A stretch of 47,359 nucleotides of DNA. Origin: a virus. The DNA lies in the IMG/VR virus record IMGVR_UViG_3300007540_004695, positions 1 to 47,359 of that record; one strand, written 5' to 3'. Below, in pieces: positions 1 through 7,262 of the stretch (its first letter is position 1; every line of letters begins with the position of its first letter). The notes under the pieces are model-generated. The model was not told the DNA's origin. It ran no database searches and was given only the letters and a program-made list of their open reading frames with translations. The position numbers and the translations under genes were made by a program.

Positions 1-1
1 G

Positions 2-547
2 AGTGGTGCTTTTCGTGATTGCACTGGCTTAACTGGTTCATTAACGTTACCTACTAATCCAAACTTCACAACTATTGCTGAAGGGGTGTTCCGCGACAAC
101 GGCCTAACTGGCTCATTAGTTATTCCAGATAGTGTTACGAGTATTGGGGGTTATGCTTTTAAAGGTTGTACTGGCTTCACTGGTTCATTGACTATTCCAG
201 ATAGTGTTACGATTATTGAAAGAGATGCCTTTAACAATTGCGGTGGCTTCACTGGCGATTTAGTTATTCCAGATAGTGTTACGACTATTGGGAGTAGTGC
301 TTTTATTACATGCGCTGGTTTAACTTCATTAACCATCGGGAATGGTATTACGCGTATTGAGTTTAATGCTTTTTCCCAGTGCACTTCTATTACCAGAGTT
401 GAGATTCTCGCAACAACTGCACCTCTAATCTATTCTTCTGCATTCGCTAGCATGACTTCAGTATCACCAGCAGAGATTCATGTTCCAACAGGAGCAACAG
501 GGTATGCAGCGTCGTATGATGGTTTAACAGTAGTAGCAGATTTGTAA
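2..547 (+). CDS. Leucine-rich-repeat (BspA-like, LRR_5) fibre protein, C-terminal part
   Basis: The reading frame is open to the left edge, so the start lies outside the window. The visible part is a row of about 23-residue repeats of the form 'IPDSVTSIGGYAFKGC', typical of BspA/Treponema-type LRR_5 proteins. Neighbouring repeats are almost identical at DNA level (attccagatagtgttacg recurs three times), which suggests recent repeat expansion. The last ~50 residues leave the repeat pattern and end in a compact tail (IHVPTGATGYAASYDGL). In phages such repeats occur in receptor-binding fibres, and the setting next to other virion and host-interaction genes fits that. The 655-residue protein at 19994 carries the same repeat family. 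The family call is firm; the fibre role is inferred. Confidence 0.75.
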   Translation, partial: SGAFRDCTGLTGSLTLPTNPNFTTIAEGVFRDNGLTGSLVIPDSVTSIGGYAFKGCTGFTGSLTIPDSVTIIERDAFNNCGGFTGDLVIPDSVTTIGSSAFITCAGLTSLTIGNGITRIEFNAFSQCTSITRVEILATTAPLIYSSAFASMTSVSPAEIHVPTGATGYAASYDGLTVVADL

Positions 548-554
548 TTCTTTC

Positions 555-582
555 TTGACTTTTTTTATGTAGTATATATAAT
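555..582 (+). promoter_or_regulatory. Sigma70-like promoter of the sulfotransferase gene
   Basis: TTGACT (555-560) and TATAAT (577-582) are separated by 16 bases. The ATG at 591 is 8 bases past the -10 box, so the transcript should start at or just before the start codon. No Shine-Dalgarno sequence is present. Confidence 0.65.
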
Positions 583-590
583 ACTAATAT

Positions 591-1388
591 ATGAAAACAG
601 TTCACTTCACATCTGGTCTACCTAGAGCTTGCTCAACTCTTTTACAAAACCTATTAGCCCAAAACCCTGAGGTCCATGCCACTGCCACATCTGGCATTCA
701 TGAGATTGGTTATATTGCTAGAGACTTTTTTGAAACAGAAGAGTTCAAAACATTCAAGAATCCATTAGACGGGGAAAGACAATACCACAATTTCCTTAGA
801 GGTGGTATTAAAAGCACATTTGATGGTGACACTGATAGACCAGTAGTTGTTGATAAGTGCAGATCATGGATTGGGCATCTTGATCAATTGTTTCAAGTGT
901 TTCCAGATGCTAAAGTATTAGTACCAGTCAGAGACATTCGAGGTATTCTGTCTAGCTTTGAGAAGATGAGAATTAAACATCCATCGAGGTTCGTCAGTAT
1001 AGAAAAGCAAAATCCTCAGAACTGGACTACTGTCGAAAAGCGATCACAGGGATGGTTACAAGTACCACCGCTTGGCATCGCAGTAGAAAGACTACATGAT
1101 GCAGTAAAGAGACATAAGGATAAACTACACTTTGTTCATGCAGAAGATCTAACAGCAAACCCAGTAGAAGCAATGAATGCAGTCTGGGACTACTTAGAGA
1201 TGGATAGGTTTGAGGTCAATCCGCTAAACGTAGAACAGTATACAGATGAGCATGAACTTGGCTGGCCCTATGGTGAGCATAAGATCCGTAACGTGGTCAA
1301 GCCGTTAAAGCCAGATTGGCATAACGTCTTAGGTAAGCAGTTCTCGGAGCAGATTAAGCAAAGCTTTGATTGGATAAATCAACTGTAG
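591..1388 (+). CDS. PAPS-dependent sulfotransferase family protein
   Basis: A 265-residue cytoplasmic P-loop protein. The N-terminus FTSGLPRACSTLLQNLL (about residues 6-22) matches the 5'-phosphosulfate-binding loop of sulfotransferases, and VPVRDIRGILSSF (about residues 111-123) matches the 3'-phosphate-binding region. Family members move a sulfuryl group from PAPS to a sugar, lipid or protein acceptor; the acceptor here is unknown. The gene has its own promoter directly upstream and stands between an LRR fibre end and a lectin-like virion gene. It may therefore alter a surface glycan or a virion component. Length and both motifs look intact. The substrate and role are inference. Confidence 0.8.
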   Translation: MKTVHFTSGLPRACSTLLQNLLAQNPEVHATATSGIHEIGYIARDFFETEEFKTFKNPLDGERQYHNFLRGGIKSTFDGDTDRPVVVDKCRSWIGHLDQLFQVFPDAKVLVPVRDIRGILSSFEKMRIKHPSRFVSIEKQNPQNWTTVEKRSQGWLQVPPLGIAVERLHDAVKRHKDKLHFVHAEDLTANPVEAMNAVWDYLEMDRFEVNPLNVEQYTDEHELGWPYGEHKIRNVVKPLKPDWHNVLGKQFSEQIKQSFDWINQL

Positions 1389-1392
1389 TCAA

Positions 1393-1905
1393 TTAACCAA
1401 CAAATCCGAGTTCGAACAATCTACGGAATCTATCTGTACCTTCTTCGGTTGATGTTTCGTACAGCTTGTTTCTAAACTCAACATCGGTAACAGTAGGTGC
1501 TGCAGTCTTGTAAGGATGGCCACCTGGTAGATTAGCTACCTGGCCCCACTTCCATGCTGTATAACCTTCAAGCTTTTGTTTGTCTTCAAGTGTCATGTTG
1601 GCTTGTTGCACAACAACAAATTCACCAGCTTGTCCATTTAAGCCATTGCTCTCAGGATCCGTTGACTGTGAACCGAGTGTAAGACTGGTAAATGGATCTG
1701 GATTATTCGCAACGTTGCGTATACCAGTAATCTCAGTAGTGTAATTCTGCCTCAATATCACATCACTAATATCTGTGCAGTCGATTGAATATACAACAGT
1801 CCGGTTATCATTAGGCGCTGAAATTATAGACGTATTTACAGTAAAGGCAGCGCCCTTTTTTATTAACAATTGTGTGTTACCCGTATTACCATTTCTCAAA
1901 AGCAT
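1393..1905 (-). CDS. ConA/LamG-like virion protein, C-terminal part after a frameshift
   Basis: The C-terminal part of a lectin-like (concanavalin/laminin-G fold) phage surface protein. The segment KLEGYTAWKWGQVANLP followed by GHPYK is the conserved ending seen in many phage fibre-associated ConA-like domains. The ATG at 1905 is probably not a real start. The frame stays open upstream to about 1960, encoding IFNLTNGDGVISVDDS, and that continues the protein of the 1946-2233 fragment in a frame shifted by one base. No late promoter lies before this ATG. I read it as the second half of one interrupted gene rather than an independent gene. Confidence 0.6.
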   Translation of the reverse strand: MLLRNGNTGNTQLLIKKGAAFTVNTSIISAPNDNRTVVYSIDCTDISDVILRQNYTTEITGIRNVANNPDPFTSLTLGSQSTDPESNGLNGQAGEFVVVQQANMTLEDKQKLEGYTAWKWGQVANLPGGHPYKTAAPTVTDVEFRNKLYETSTEEGTDRFRRLFELGFVG

Positions 1906-1945
1906 AGAATCGTCGACACTTATGACGCCATCACCGTTGGTTAAG

Positions 1946-2233
1946 TTAAATATCGTTGAATTTCAAAATAGGTGAACTAATACTATTATCATCTAAGTTA
2001 ATAGCAGTACCACCATCAAAGTCTATCGTTGATAAACCGTTAATATTTGTAGTACCATATAAAGGTAGATCGGTATAATCGACTTCTGAAAGATCGTTAG
2101 CATTATAACTTTTATCTCTCCACTCAGCAACCGTATCACCTGTCGAAAGAGTTATAGTTGTAGTATCTGTTGAATCGTACCAGTTTTTTAGAGAACCGAA
2201 GGGTAGGAAAATAGGAGTCCATAATTTAGCCAT
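1946..2233 (-). CDS. ConA/LamG-like virion protein, N-terminal part before a frameshift
   Basis: The start is set at 2233 (MAKLWTPIFLPF), not at the longer ATG 2287, because a perfect NATAAATA promoter sits 5 bases before it. The sequence WYDSTDTTTITLSTGDTVAEW then RDKSYNANDL matches the usual opening of phage ConA/LamG-like domains (W-D-x-S-D ... V-x-x-W-x-D-K-S-x-N). The frame ends at TAA 1946-1948, where homology would be expected to continue. The missing half is in the next frame at 1393-1905. The local sequence GAT ATT TAA C would join the halves by a +1 shift. Either the gene is broken, or a real +1 recoding event joins the two frames, or one base is wrong. Confidence 0.65.
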   Translation of the reverse strand: MAKLWTPIFLPFGSLKNWYDSTDTTTITLSTGDTVAEWRDKSYNANDLSEVDYTDLPLYGTTNINGLSTIDFDGGTAINLDDNSISSPILKFNDI

Positions 2234-2238
2234 ATTAT

Positions 2239-2246
2239 TATTTATG
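2239..2246 (-). promoter_or_regulatory. T4-like late promoter of the lectin-like gene
   Basis: CATAAATA then ATAAT (5 bases) then ATG 2233. It is divergent from the groL start at 2311, so two promoters share a 77-bp gap. Confidence 0.65.
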
Positions 2247-2310
2247 CTATTTACCATAAAATATAAAGAGTGATATTGATTTTTCACTTTTAGTTTATAA
2301 AATAATATAT

Positions 2311-3939
2311 ATGAGTAAACAAATTTTATTTGACGATGAAGGTCGTAGAAAGATCCTAACTGGCGTTAAGACGCTAGCTAGAGCCGTTAAGGTTACGTTA
2401 GGACCTAAAGGTCGAAATGTAATGATTGAAAAGTCATTCGGTGTACCTGTTGTAACTAAAGACGGTGTTTCGGTCGCTAAGGAAATCTCATTAACAGATC
2501 CATTCGAGAACATGGGTGCACAGATGGTACATGAGGTAGCAAGTCGTACTGCTAATAGTGCTGGTGATGGTACGACAACTGCTACAGTACTCGCTGAAGC
2601 AATCTATCAAGAAGGCCTCAAGAGTGTAGCAGCTGGATCTAACCCCGTCTTTGTTAAAAGAGGTATTGATAAAGGAGTAGCTGCAGCTGTTGAGAGCATT
2701 AAAGCAATTAGCAAGCCGGTTAAAGATATGAATGACATTCGCCAGATTGCGACTGTATCTGCTAACTGGGATAAAGACGTTGGTGACATTATCGCTGATG
2801 CTATGGAGAAGGTAGGTAGTGACGGTACTATTACTGTTGAAGAAGGTTCAGGTCTAGAAACGACATTGAGTGTTGTTGAAGGTATGCAATTCGATAGAGG
2901 CTATCTAAGTCCGCACTTCGTAACAAACGAAGCAAGTATGGACGTAACATTTGATGATGCTCTAATTCTACTATGCGAGAAGAAGATTACTAATCTAAAT
3001 GAACTGTTACCACTGCTACAGCTTGTTGCTAAGAAGAATAAGCCTCTACTCATTCTCGCAGAGGATGTTGAAGGTGAAGCTCTTTCAGCACTAGTCGTAA
3101 ATAAGTTAAGAGGTACATTGAATGTCGCTGCAGTTAAGTCTCCTGGGTTTGGTGACCGACGTCGCGATTCACTTTATGACATTGCAGCACTTACAGGCGG
3201 TTCTGTTGTATCAAGTGACGATACACTTCGACTTGAGAATGTTAAACTTGAACATCTCGGAACAGCTCGGAAGGTATCAATCACTCGTGAAGCTACCACG
3301 ATTGTAGATGGTAGGGGGGTTGCGCCAGCTATTGCAGCACGTGTCGATCTAATTAAAGAAATGATTAGTCAATCCGGGTCTGATTTCGATCGTGATCAGT
3401 TGCAACAGCGGCTAGCTAAACTAACAGGTGGTATTGGTGTTATTAATGTAGGTGGTCAAACAGAACCTGAAATGAAGGAGAAGAAGGATAGAGTCGATGA
3501 TGCACTCGCAGCAACAAGAGCAGCTGTAGAAGAGGGTATTGTACCTGGTGGTGGGACTGCACTGCTTAAAGCTAAGGGTGCCATTGCTGAGGCAGCTACT
3601 CGCCTTGAAGGTGATGAAGCTATCGGTGCTCGATTAGTTGAGAAGTCTGTTGAGGCTCCAATTAGACAGTTATGTAAGAATGCTGGCGTCGATGGTTCGC
3701 AAATCGTTCTTAAGATCCTTGAATCTGGTCTAGGTTATAATGTAGCGACAGATGAGTACGTCGATTTACTTGAAGCTGGTATTGTTGACCCTACAAAGGT
3801 AACACGATCGGCTCTGCAGAATGCAGGATCAGTCGCCGGAATGCTATTAACTACTGAATGTTTAATTGTAAATGAACCCACATCAGCTAGCGCTGAAGCA
3901 CCTCATGAAATGGGCTCACCCATGGGTGGAATGATGTAA
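2311..3939 (+). CDS. groL: GroEL (Cpn60) chaperonin, phage-encoded
   Basis: A full-length 542-residue type I chaperonin. Visible hallmarks are TLGPKGRNV (29-37), the ATP-site Asp in [12 protein letters not shown] (about residue 51), GDGTTT (85-90), the apical segment [20 protein letters not shown], the SPGFGDRRR segment, [13 protein letters not shown] in the rear equatorial domain, and a methionine-rich tail (GSPMGGMM). It should form the ATP-driven double-ring folding chamber, presumably for virion proteins. No groES-like gene is present in the window, so it would need the host or a distant co-chaperonin. Upstream is an AT-rich late-promoter-like stretch (TATAAAATAATATAT) directly before the ATG and no Shine-Dalgarno sequence. 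There are no signs of decay. Confidence 0.97.
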   Translation: MSKQILFDDEGRRKILTGVKTLARAVKVTLGPKGRNVMIEKSFGVPVVTKDGVSVAKEISLTDPFENMGAQMVHEVASRTANSAGDGTTTATVLAEAIYQEGLKSVAAGSNPVFVKRGIDKGVAAAVESIKAISKPVKDMNDIRQIATVSANWDKDVGDIIADAMEKVGSDGTITVEEGSGLETTLSVVEGMQFDRGYLSPHFVTNEASMDVTFDDALILLCEKKITNLNELLPLLQLVAKKNKPLLILAEDVEGEALSALVVNKLRGTLNVAAVKSPGFGDRRRDSLYDIAALTGGSVVSSDDTLRLENVKLEHLGTARKVSITREATTIVDGRGVAPAIAARVDLIKEMISQSGSDFDRDQLQQRLAKLTGGIGVINVGGQTEPEMKEKKDRVDDALAATRAAVEEGIVPGGGTALLKAKGAIAEAATRLEGDEAIGARLVEKSVEAPIRQLCKNAGVDGSQIVLKILESGLGYNVATDEYVDLLEAGIVDPTKVTRSALQNAGSVAGMLLTTECLIVNEPTSASAEAPHEMGSPMGGMM

Positions 3940-3949
3940 GTGAGTTTAA

Positions 3950-4624
3950 CTACTTAAATCCTATATCAATACCTCTATCCACCATTCTCTTAAGAATGGC
4001 GCATGTACCTAATTGCTTATCGATAGCTGTAGATGAATACCTACCATCGGCAACATATTTACCTTTAGTGTAGTGGTTTGTACCAGCCCACAAGTAAGGT
4101 GAGTGTATTGATCTGTATTTAAGATAACCTAATCCATTATACTTCTCAATATTGTATAGAGCGTCGTTACATATTGACCAATCAATACTTTCGAGGTCTT
4201 TTAACTTATATAGGGCGTCTTCTGCTGACTCTAAGAACGTATAAGACATACCGTTGGCTGGTGGAGCCTTAGGTCTCCCCTTGGGTACCCATCTTGTCCT
4301 TGTAGTTAGCGGTGACCCTTCATGTAGATGCTTCTTGAAGCTCCACGTGGACTCTCTACCATGTAAAACAAAAACGACAGCAGAGGATACACCACCAGTT
4401 CTCATTTTCTCAATAGCCACATATGTAGGCTTATTGTCAATATATAATGAGATAGCTTTATCGATTCGAAATACTTGTGAGCCTTTTATCTCAACACTAT
4501 CCCACAACTCCTCGTGATGCGTGAGAGGGTTATGTCTCTTTGGTGGTGTCGGGCCTCCTACTAGACCGCGGTTAGCAAAGGCTAGTAGGAGGAGACACGC
4601 AAGGCATGCAAGGAGCTTATACAT
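3950..4624 (-). CDS. Endolysin, lysozyme-like, with N-terminal signal or anchor segment
   Basis: A 224-residue protein. Residues 1-18 (MYKLLACLACLLLLAFAN) form a hydrophobic signal or signal-anchor segment. The rest resembles a phage/prophage lysozyme-like family I know by the patterns FVLHGRESTWSF (with the likely catalytic Glu), FKKHLHEGSPLTTRT, VPKGRPKAPPANG and YLWAGTNHYTKGKYVADGRY. The predicted role is cleaving peptidoglycan at the end of infection. Its start overlaps the end of the upstream holin-like gene by 8 bases, forming a lysis cassette. The hydrophobic N-terminus suggests Sec export rather than purely holin-dependent release. The family is recognised from memory of conserved blocks; the bond specificity is not known. 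Confidence 0.7.
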   Translation of the reverse strand: MYKLLACLACLLLLAFANRGLVGGPTPPKRHNPLTHHEELWDSVEIKGSQVFRIDKAISLYIDNKPTYVAIEKMRTGGVSSAVVFVLHGRESTWSFKKHLHEGSPLTTRTRWVPKGRPKAPPANGMSYTFLESAEDALYKLKDLESIDWSICNDALYNIEKYNGLGYLKYRSIHSPYLWAGTNHYTKGKYVADGRYSSTAIDKQLGTCAILKRMVDRGIDIGFK

Positions 4625-4961
4625 TAATAATTATAACTAAACCAGCGGCAATAAGTGCCCCGCCAGCAAAGTATGTTAGAGCTTCGATCTTTGTAATAAG
4701 AATTCTTTGCCATGGTGTTAGTGAGTCCCAATCTCTATTGATCCACTCTTTATCATCAACATACCGGTCAGTTGTCGTTCTATTGTAAACATTACGGAGG
4801 AGCAGACCCGAGGCACAAGCTGTAAGGGTGAAGATAGGAATGAGTAAAAGGCCCTTCATGGCCACTGCAAGTGTTCCGGAAGTGTATGCAAAGATAAGCA
4901 ATCCGAGAACAAGTAAAAGCGGCCAATATCGCTTAATATAATTAATAATTGGTATTTTCAT
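4617..4961 (-). CDS. Small membrane protein, candidate holin
   Basis: A 114-residue protein with three hydrophobic segments: about 12-30 (YWPLLLVLGLLIFAYTSG), 35-56 (MKGLLLIPIFTLTACASGLLL) and 93-113 (YFAGGALIAAGLVIIINV). A charged loop (RTTTDRYVDDKEWINRDWD) lies between the second and third. Its 3' end overlaps the endolysin start and it has its own late promoter. That placement and topology fit a holin or another lysis membrane protein, but no specific holin family motif is visible. Confidence 0.55.
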   Translation of the reverse strand: MKIPIINYIKRYWPLLLVLGLLIFAYTSGTLAVAMKGLLLIPIFTLTACASGLLLRNVYNRTTTDRYVDDKEWINRDWDSLTPWQRILITKIEALTYFAGGALIAAGLVIIINV

Positions 4962-4966
4962 ATATG

Positions 4967-4974
4967 TATTTATG
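4967..4974 (-). promoter_or_regulatory. T4-like late promoter of the lysis cassette
   Basis: CATAAATA, then CATAT (5 bases), then ATG 4961. The TAA inside the motif also serves as the stop codon of the upstream gene (4970-5248). Confidence 0.65.
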
Positions 4975-5248
4975 TATAGCTCTTCACTATCGCAACAACA
5001 ACATTAGTAACTTTAGTGCCTCTATTATATTTAACACATGTGCTGTCCTGCGTTAGTATGAGCATTCCATCACGTGGTGTAGTAGTTATGTATAAAATGT
5101 GATCCCCCTTGTTAGCGTAGATTGTCTTTGCAGCACACACTGTGTATTGCAGGTTACCATTATCTTTAAGTATTTGTACAGCATTCATTTCATTAAACCC
5201 GAAGAGTGATAGTGGTAAAAACAATAAAGATATTAGTAAGCTTTTCAT
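4970..5248 (-). CDS. Small secreted protein of the lysis region
   Basis: A 92-residue protein with an N-terminal signal peptide (MKSLLISLLFLPLSLFGFNE) followed by a short beta-rich mature part containing two cysteines (TVCAAK, STCVKY). It is the first gene of the leftward lysis group, directly before the candidate holin. Position and export suggest a periplasmic or envelope role in lysis, possibly spanin-like, but no lipobox or spanin signature is seen. A TATAAAATA stretch a few bases before the ATG is a degenerate late promoter. Function unknown. Confidence 0.55.
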   Translation of the reverse strand: MKSLLISLLFLPLSLFGFNEMNAVQILKDNGNLQYTVCAAKTIYANKGDHILYITTTPRDGMLILTQDSTCVKYNRGTKVTNVVVAIVKSYT

Positions 5249-5280
5249 ACCAATATTTTATAGGCTTTACCTTTCAAAAC

Positions 5281-5326
5281 ATATACAGTGATCACTGTAT
5301 ATTGTCCACCTTTATCACTGTATATT
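5281..5326. promoter_or_regulatory. Operator-like perfect palindrome plus a repeated half-site
   Basis: Positions 5281-5302 form a perfect 22-bp palindrome with half ATATACAGTGA. The 13-base unit ATCACTGTATATT at 5291-5303 is repeated at 5314-5326, 23 bp further on. This is the arrangement expected for a dimeric DNA-binding regulator with a second, weaker site. It lies in the 193-bp gap between the divergent genes starting at 5248 and 5442. No regulator is identified. Confidence 0.5.
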
Positions 5327-5351
5327 ACGTTTAAACATGGTAGGATATAGA

Positions 5352-5381
5352 TAAAAAAACCTCAGCTGGAAGGCTGAGGTC
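5352..5381 (-). terminator. Rho-independent terminator for leftward transcription
   Basis: Stem 5359-5366 (ACCTCAGC) pairs with 5373-5380 (GCTGAGGT) around a 6-base loop. On the minus strand the hairpin is followed by a run of T. It would stop leftward read-through from the opposite direction before the lysis genes, insulating them from the early cluster. Confidence 0.75.
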
Positions 5382-5428
5382 TTAAATGATGTAGTTTGGT
5401 AATACTAACAAAAAGTGATACATATACA

Positions 5429-5436
5429 ACTAAATA
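5429..5436 (+). promoter_or_regulatory. T4-like late promoter
   Basis: ACTAAATA, then TTAAT (5 bases), then ATG 5442. It is used here to choose the start of the following gene. Confidence 0.55.
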
Positions 5437-5441
5437 TTAAT

Positions 5442-5762
5442 ATGGTTGATCTAAACGAAAACACCAATATAAACATACCACTTCGTAACCTTTTAGCACT
5501 AATCTTTATGGTAGCAGTTAGTGTCACCGGGTATATCAATGTTACATCTAGAATTACTCAGCTTGAGCACGATCGAAATATTCGTGATGTAGAGATTGGA
5601 GCGAATACAGAGTTTCGTATTAAATGGCCGAGAGGCGAACTCGGTGCCTTGCCTGAAGATGCTGAACAAAATCTAAGATTACAGTACATCGAAAAGCACT
5701 TAGACGAAGTAGAAAAGATCACTCGTACTTTAGAGATTACGGCAGACAACGCGAAGAATTAA
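5442..5762 (+). CDS. Small membrane-anchored coiled-coil protein
   Basis: A 106-residue protein. One transmembrane helix (about 16-37, LRNLLALIFMVAVSVTGYINV) is followed by a charged helical region with coiled-coil character (ITQLEHDRNIRD; RLQYIEKHLDEVEKITRTLEI). It resembles small conserved membrane proteins I recall from T4-like marine phages, with an EFRIKWPRGELG-type middle segment. The start ATG 5442 is preferred over the upstream GTG 5415 because of the late promoter. An inner-membrane spanin-like role is possible from its topology and closeness to the lysis genes, but no homology supports it directly. Confidence 0.6.
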   Translation: MVDLNENTNINIPLRNLLALIFMVAVSVTGYINVTSRITQLEHDRNIRDVEIGANTEFRIKWPRGELGALPEDAEQNLRLQYIEKHLDEVEKITRTLEITADNAKN

Positions 5763-5769
5763 AAGATAA

Positions 5770-6036
5770 TTACTCCACCTCATATTTCGGACACTTATTG
5801 ATACTCTCTGAGAATGTATCTTCGAATCCTGCTTCATCATTACCCCGACCATTGAAACAATAATCAAATAGCCAATCGCGAATTTCGATCTTAGTCATAC
5901 CTTCAACCCATTTCTCTTTCTCGACCTTAGCCATAAGCTTATCAAAGTACTCCTCTTGAATCTTACCCAATTCCTGAATAAAGTCTCCAGTCTTAAATGC
6001 TTCGTCGTCTAGTTCTGCTTTGATTTTTACTTTCAT
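5770..6036 (-). CDS. Small acidic protein of unknown function
   Basis: An 88-residue soluble protein, rich in acidic and lysine residues, with a helical central part (EELGKIQEEYFDKLMAKVEK type). It is the last gene of the leftward cluster and ends 8 bases from the convergent gene at 5762. Its start follows the upstream gene's stop by two bases. The sequence CATAAATAATTATG spans that junction, so it may also have its own promoter. No family recognised. Confidence 0.6.
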   Translation of the reverse strand: MKVKIKAELDDEAFKTGDFIQELGKIQEEYFDKLMAKVEKEKWVEGMTKIEIRDWLFDYCFNGRGNDEAGFEDTFSESINKCPKYEVE

Positions 6037-6038
6037 AA

Positions 6039-6248
6039 TTATTTATGTCTCGGTACTTTCTTATTTGCGTCATCCATACCCATTGCTAACTCAACAACCA
6101 TACGCTCACTCCATCCAGCAAACGGACCTCGCATAAAGACTTGAGTCAGTTCGTCAGGTTTGAATCTGTCATACTTCTCAAGAGTCAACTTAACCCAATT
6201 GTCAGTCGCTTCTTGCCATGCATTTTCTTTTTCTTCGTATTCATTCAT
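6039..6248 (-). CDS. Small soluble protein of unknown function
   Basis: A 69-residue protein with many charged and aromatic residues (ENAWQEATDNWVKLTLEKYDRF) and no membrane segment or known motif. The start is the ATG 6246-6248, one base after the TAA of the upstream gene. The gene is therefore probably translated by coupling within the leftward operon. Confidence 0.6.
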   Translation of the reverse strand: MNEYEEKENAWQEATDNWVKLTLEKYDRFKPDELTQVFMRGPFAGWSERMVVELAMGMDDANKKVPRHK

Positions 6249-6249
6249 T

Positions 6250-6822
6250 TTATTTTACTGTAAGATAGTAAGCACCTGTTTTCGAATCATTATATTTGAT
6301 CTCCGTAACAGTTAAGCCTTCTAATTCCTTATGCACATCACCGAGATTTGTACCTACACCAATATATGGCCCACCACTTGGATCAACTGAGGATAACTTG
6401 CCTTCAGCGTCCATTGACATTCCAACATGATCATCATCTTCAAAGGAATACTCAACGCAATTCTTAGTTATGATAGTGAATTTTCGATCCTCATTGTATC
6501 GGCTTTTAACTACAACATATGGCCATCCAGCCCAACTGGGAGCTGCCGGCACACTAGCCCAACTGCTTTGAATTGGATCAGAGACACCTGAAGACACTAC
6601 ATCTTCATCAGAATCAAAATCAACTTCGGCTTTATCATTTGGATAAAGATGCTCTGTCATTTCTCGACCTTTTTCAAAGAAGCACTCGCCTACAGTATCT
6701 GGATGATACCCAGCGGCAATGCACAGACCGTATAACTTCTCAGTCAGGTCACTCATCCCCATTGAATCGTGTGTACTTTCGCAGGTATATGTTTCTTCGT
6801 AATTTTTTATTGTGATTTTCAT
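6250..6822 (-). CDS. Hypothetical early protein, paralogue of the gene at 7503
   Basis: A 190-residue soluble protein starting MKITIKNYEETYTCES; the longer start at 6867 is rejected because TATAAAATT lies directly before ATG 6822 and a separate small gene ends at 6827. The first ~60 residues (LTEKLYGLCIAAGYHPDTVGECFFEKG) match the start of the protein at 7503-7823 (ETAEYMYRLCISSGYDAGSVAEAFLEIG), so the two share a duplicated N-terminal domain. The C-terminal half is a different acidic, beta-rich region (EDDDHVGMSMDAEGKLSSVD). Function unknown. Confidence 0.6.
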   Translation of the reverse strand: MKITIKNYEETYTCESTHDSMGMSDLTEKLYGLCIAAGYHPDTVGECFFEKGREMTEHLYPNDKAEVDFDSDEDVVSSGVSDPIQSSWASVPAAPSWAGWPYVVVKSRYNEDRKFTIITKNCVEYSFEDDDHVGMSMDAEGKLSSVDPSGGPYIGVGTNLGDVHKELEGLTVTEIKYNDSKTGAYYLTVK

Positions 6823-6826
6823 AATT

Positions 6827-6964
6827 TTATAGGAAGAGCGTGGCAGCTGCAACGATAGCAATTCCAACTACTATTCCATTCGTGGTGTTACCTAAAAAAT
6901 ATCCAACGCAACCGCATATCGTGATAAGTGATAGGACTTTAATATTCTCTGTTATATATTTCAT
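6827..6964 (-). CDS. Very small membrane protein (45 residues)
   Basis: The gene runs from ATG 6964 to TAA 6827. It encodes MKYITENIKVLSLITICGCV, then YFLGNTTNGIVVGIAIVAAA, then TLFL, giving two hydrophobic stretches around a short polar turn. A GGAACACTGATATAAT promoter ends 5 bases before the ATG, which strongly supports it as a real gene despite its size. The next gene starts 5 bases downstream. No function can be assigned. Confidence 0.6.
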   Translation of the reverse strand: MKYITENIKVLSLITICGCVGYFLGNTTNGIVVGIAIVAAATLFL

Positions 6965-6969
6965 GCTAT

Positions 6970-6985
6970 ATTATATCAGTGTTCC
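6970..6985 (-). promoter_or_regulatory. GGAACAC-type cluster promoter
   Basis: GGAACACTGATATAAT, 5 bases before ATG 6964. The GGAACACTGA part also encodes the last residues (Glu-His-stop) of the upstream gene. Confidence 0.65.
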
Positions 6986-7152
6986 ATTCCGATAAGGCCA
7001 AAACCGTGTGTTGCGATCGCGTTTAAGATGATAAAAACACAAGTCACTACATGCAGGACTATCCACACACTCCTAATGATGGCGACTTTATCAGCCTTGT
7101 TATTATCTGAATAGGCTTTGTGGCCTATTGCTTTGCACCATACCTCCCACAT
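6976..7152 (-). CDS. Small membrane protein (58 residues)
   Basis: The start is set at ATG 7152 (MWEVWCKAIGHKAYSDNNK). The longer reading from 7191 would run into the tRNA-Leu gene and is not credible. TTTAAATAAT directly precedes this ATG. One hydrophobic helix (IIRSVWIVLHVVTCVFIILNA) lies in the C-terminal half after a lysine-rich cytoplasmic part. Function unknown. Confidence 0.6.
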   Translation of the reverse strand: MWEVWCKAIGHKAYSDNNKADKVAIIRSVWIVLHVVTCVFIILNAIATHGFGLIGMEH

Positions 7153-7163
7153 ATTATTTAAAA

Positions 7164-7250
7164 TGGTAGTCGTGATGGGACTCGAACCCATATGGGGTAA
7201 CCCCCAGCAGTTTTTAAGACTGCTCTGTAAACCGATTCCAGCACACGACC
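7164..7250 (-). tRNA. tRNA-Leu (anticodon UAA), CCA encoded
   Basis: A class II tRNA. Acceptor GGTCGTG pairs with CACGACT (first pair G-U), D stem CTG/CAG, anticodon stem GCAGT/ACTGC with loop CTTAAAA giving anticodon TAA, a long variable arm (GGGGGTTACCCC), and a T arm with GGTTCGAGTCC. The 3' CCA is in the DNA. It sits in the leftward cluster between two small genes. Confidence 0.92.
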
Positions 7251-7262
7251 TTTAAATGTTAA

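Noticed and set aside
5352-5381. Reading the hairpin as a rightward terminator
   Set aside because: The T-run is on the minus strand only; on the + strand the stem is followed by TCTTAAATG, and the next + gene begins just downstream.
7153-7191. A longer start for the membrane protein at 6976 (from 7191)
   Set aside because: The extra residues are the translation of the 3' half of tRNA-Leu.
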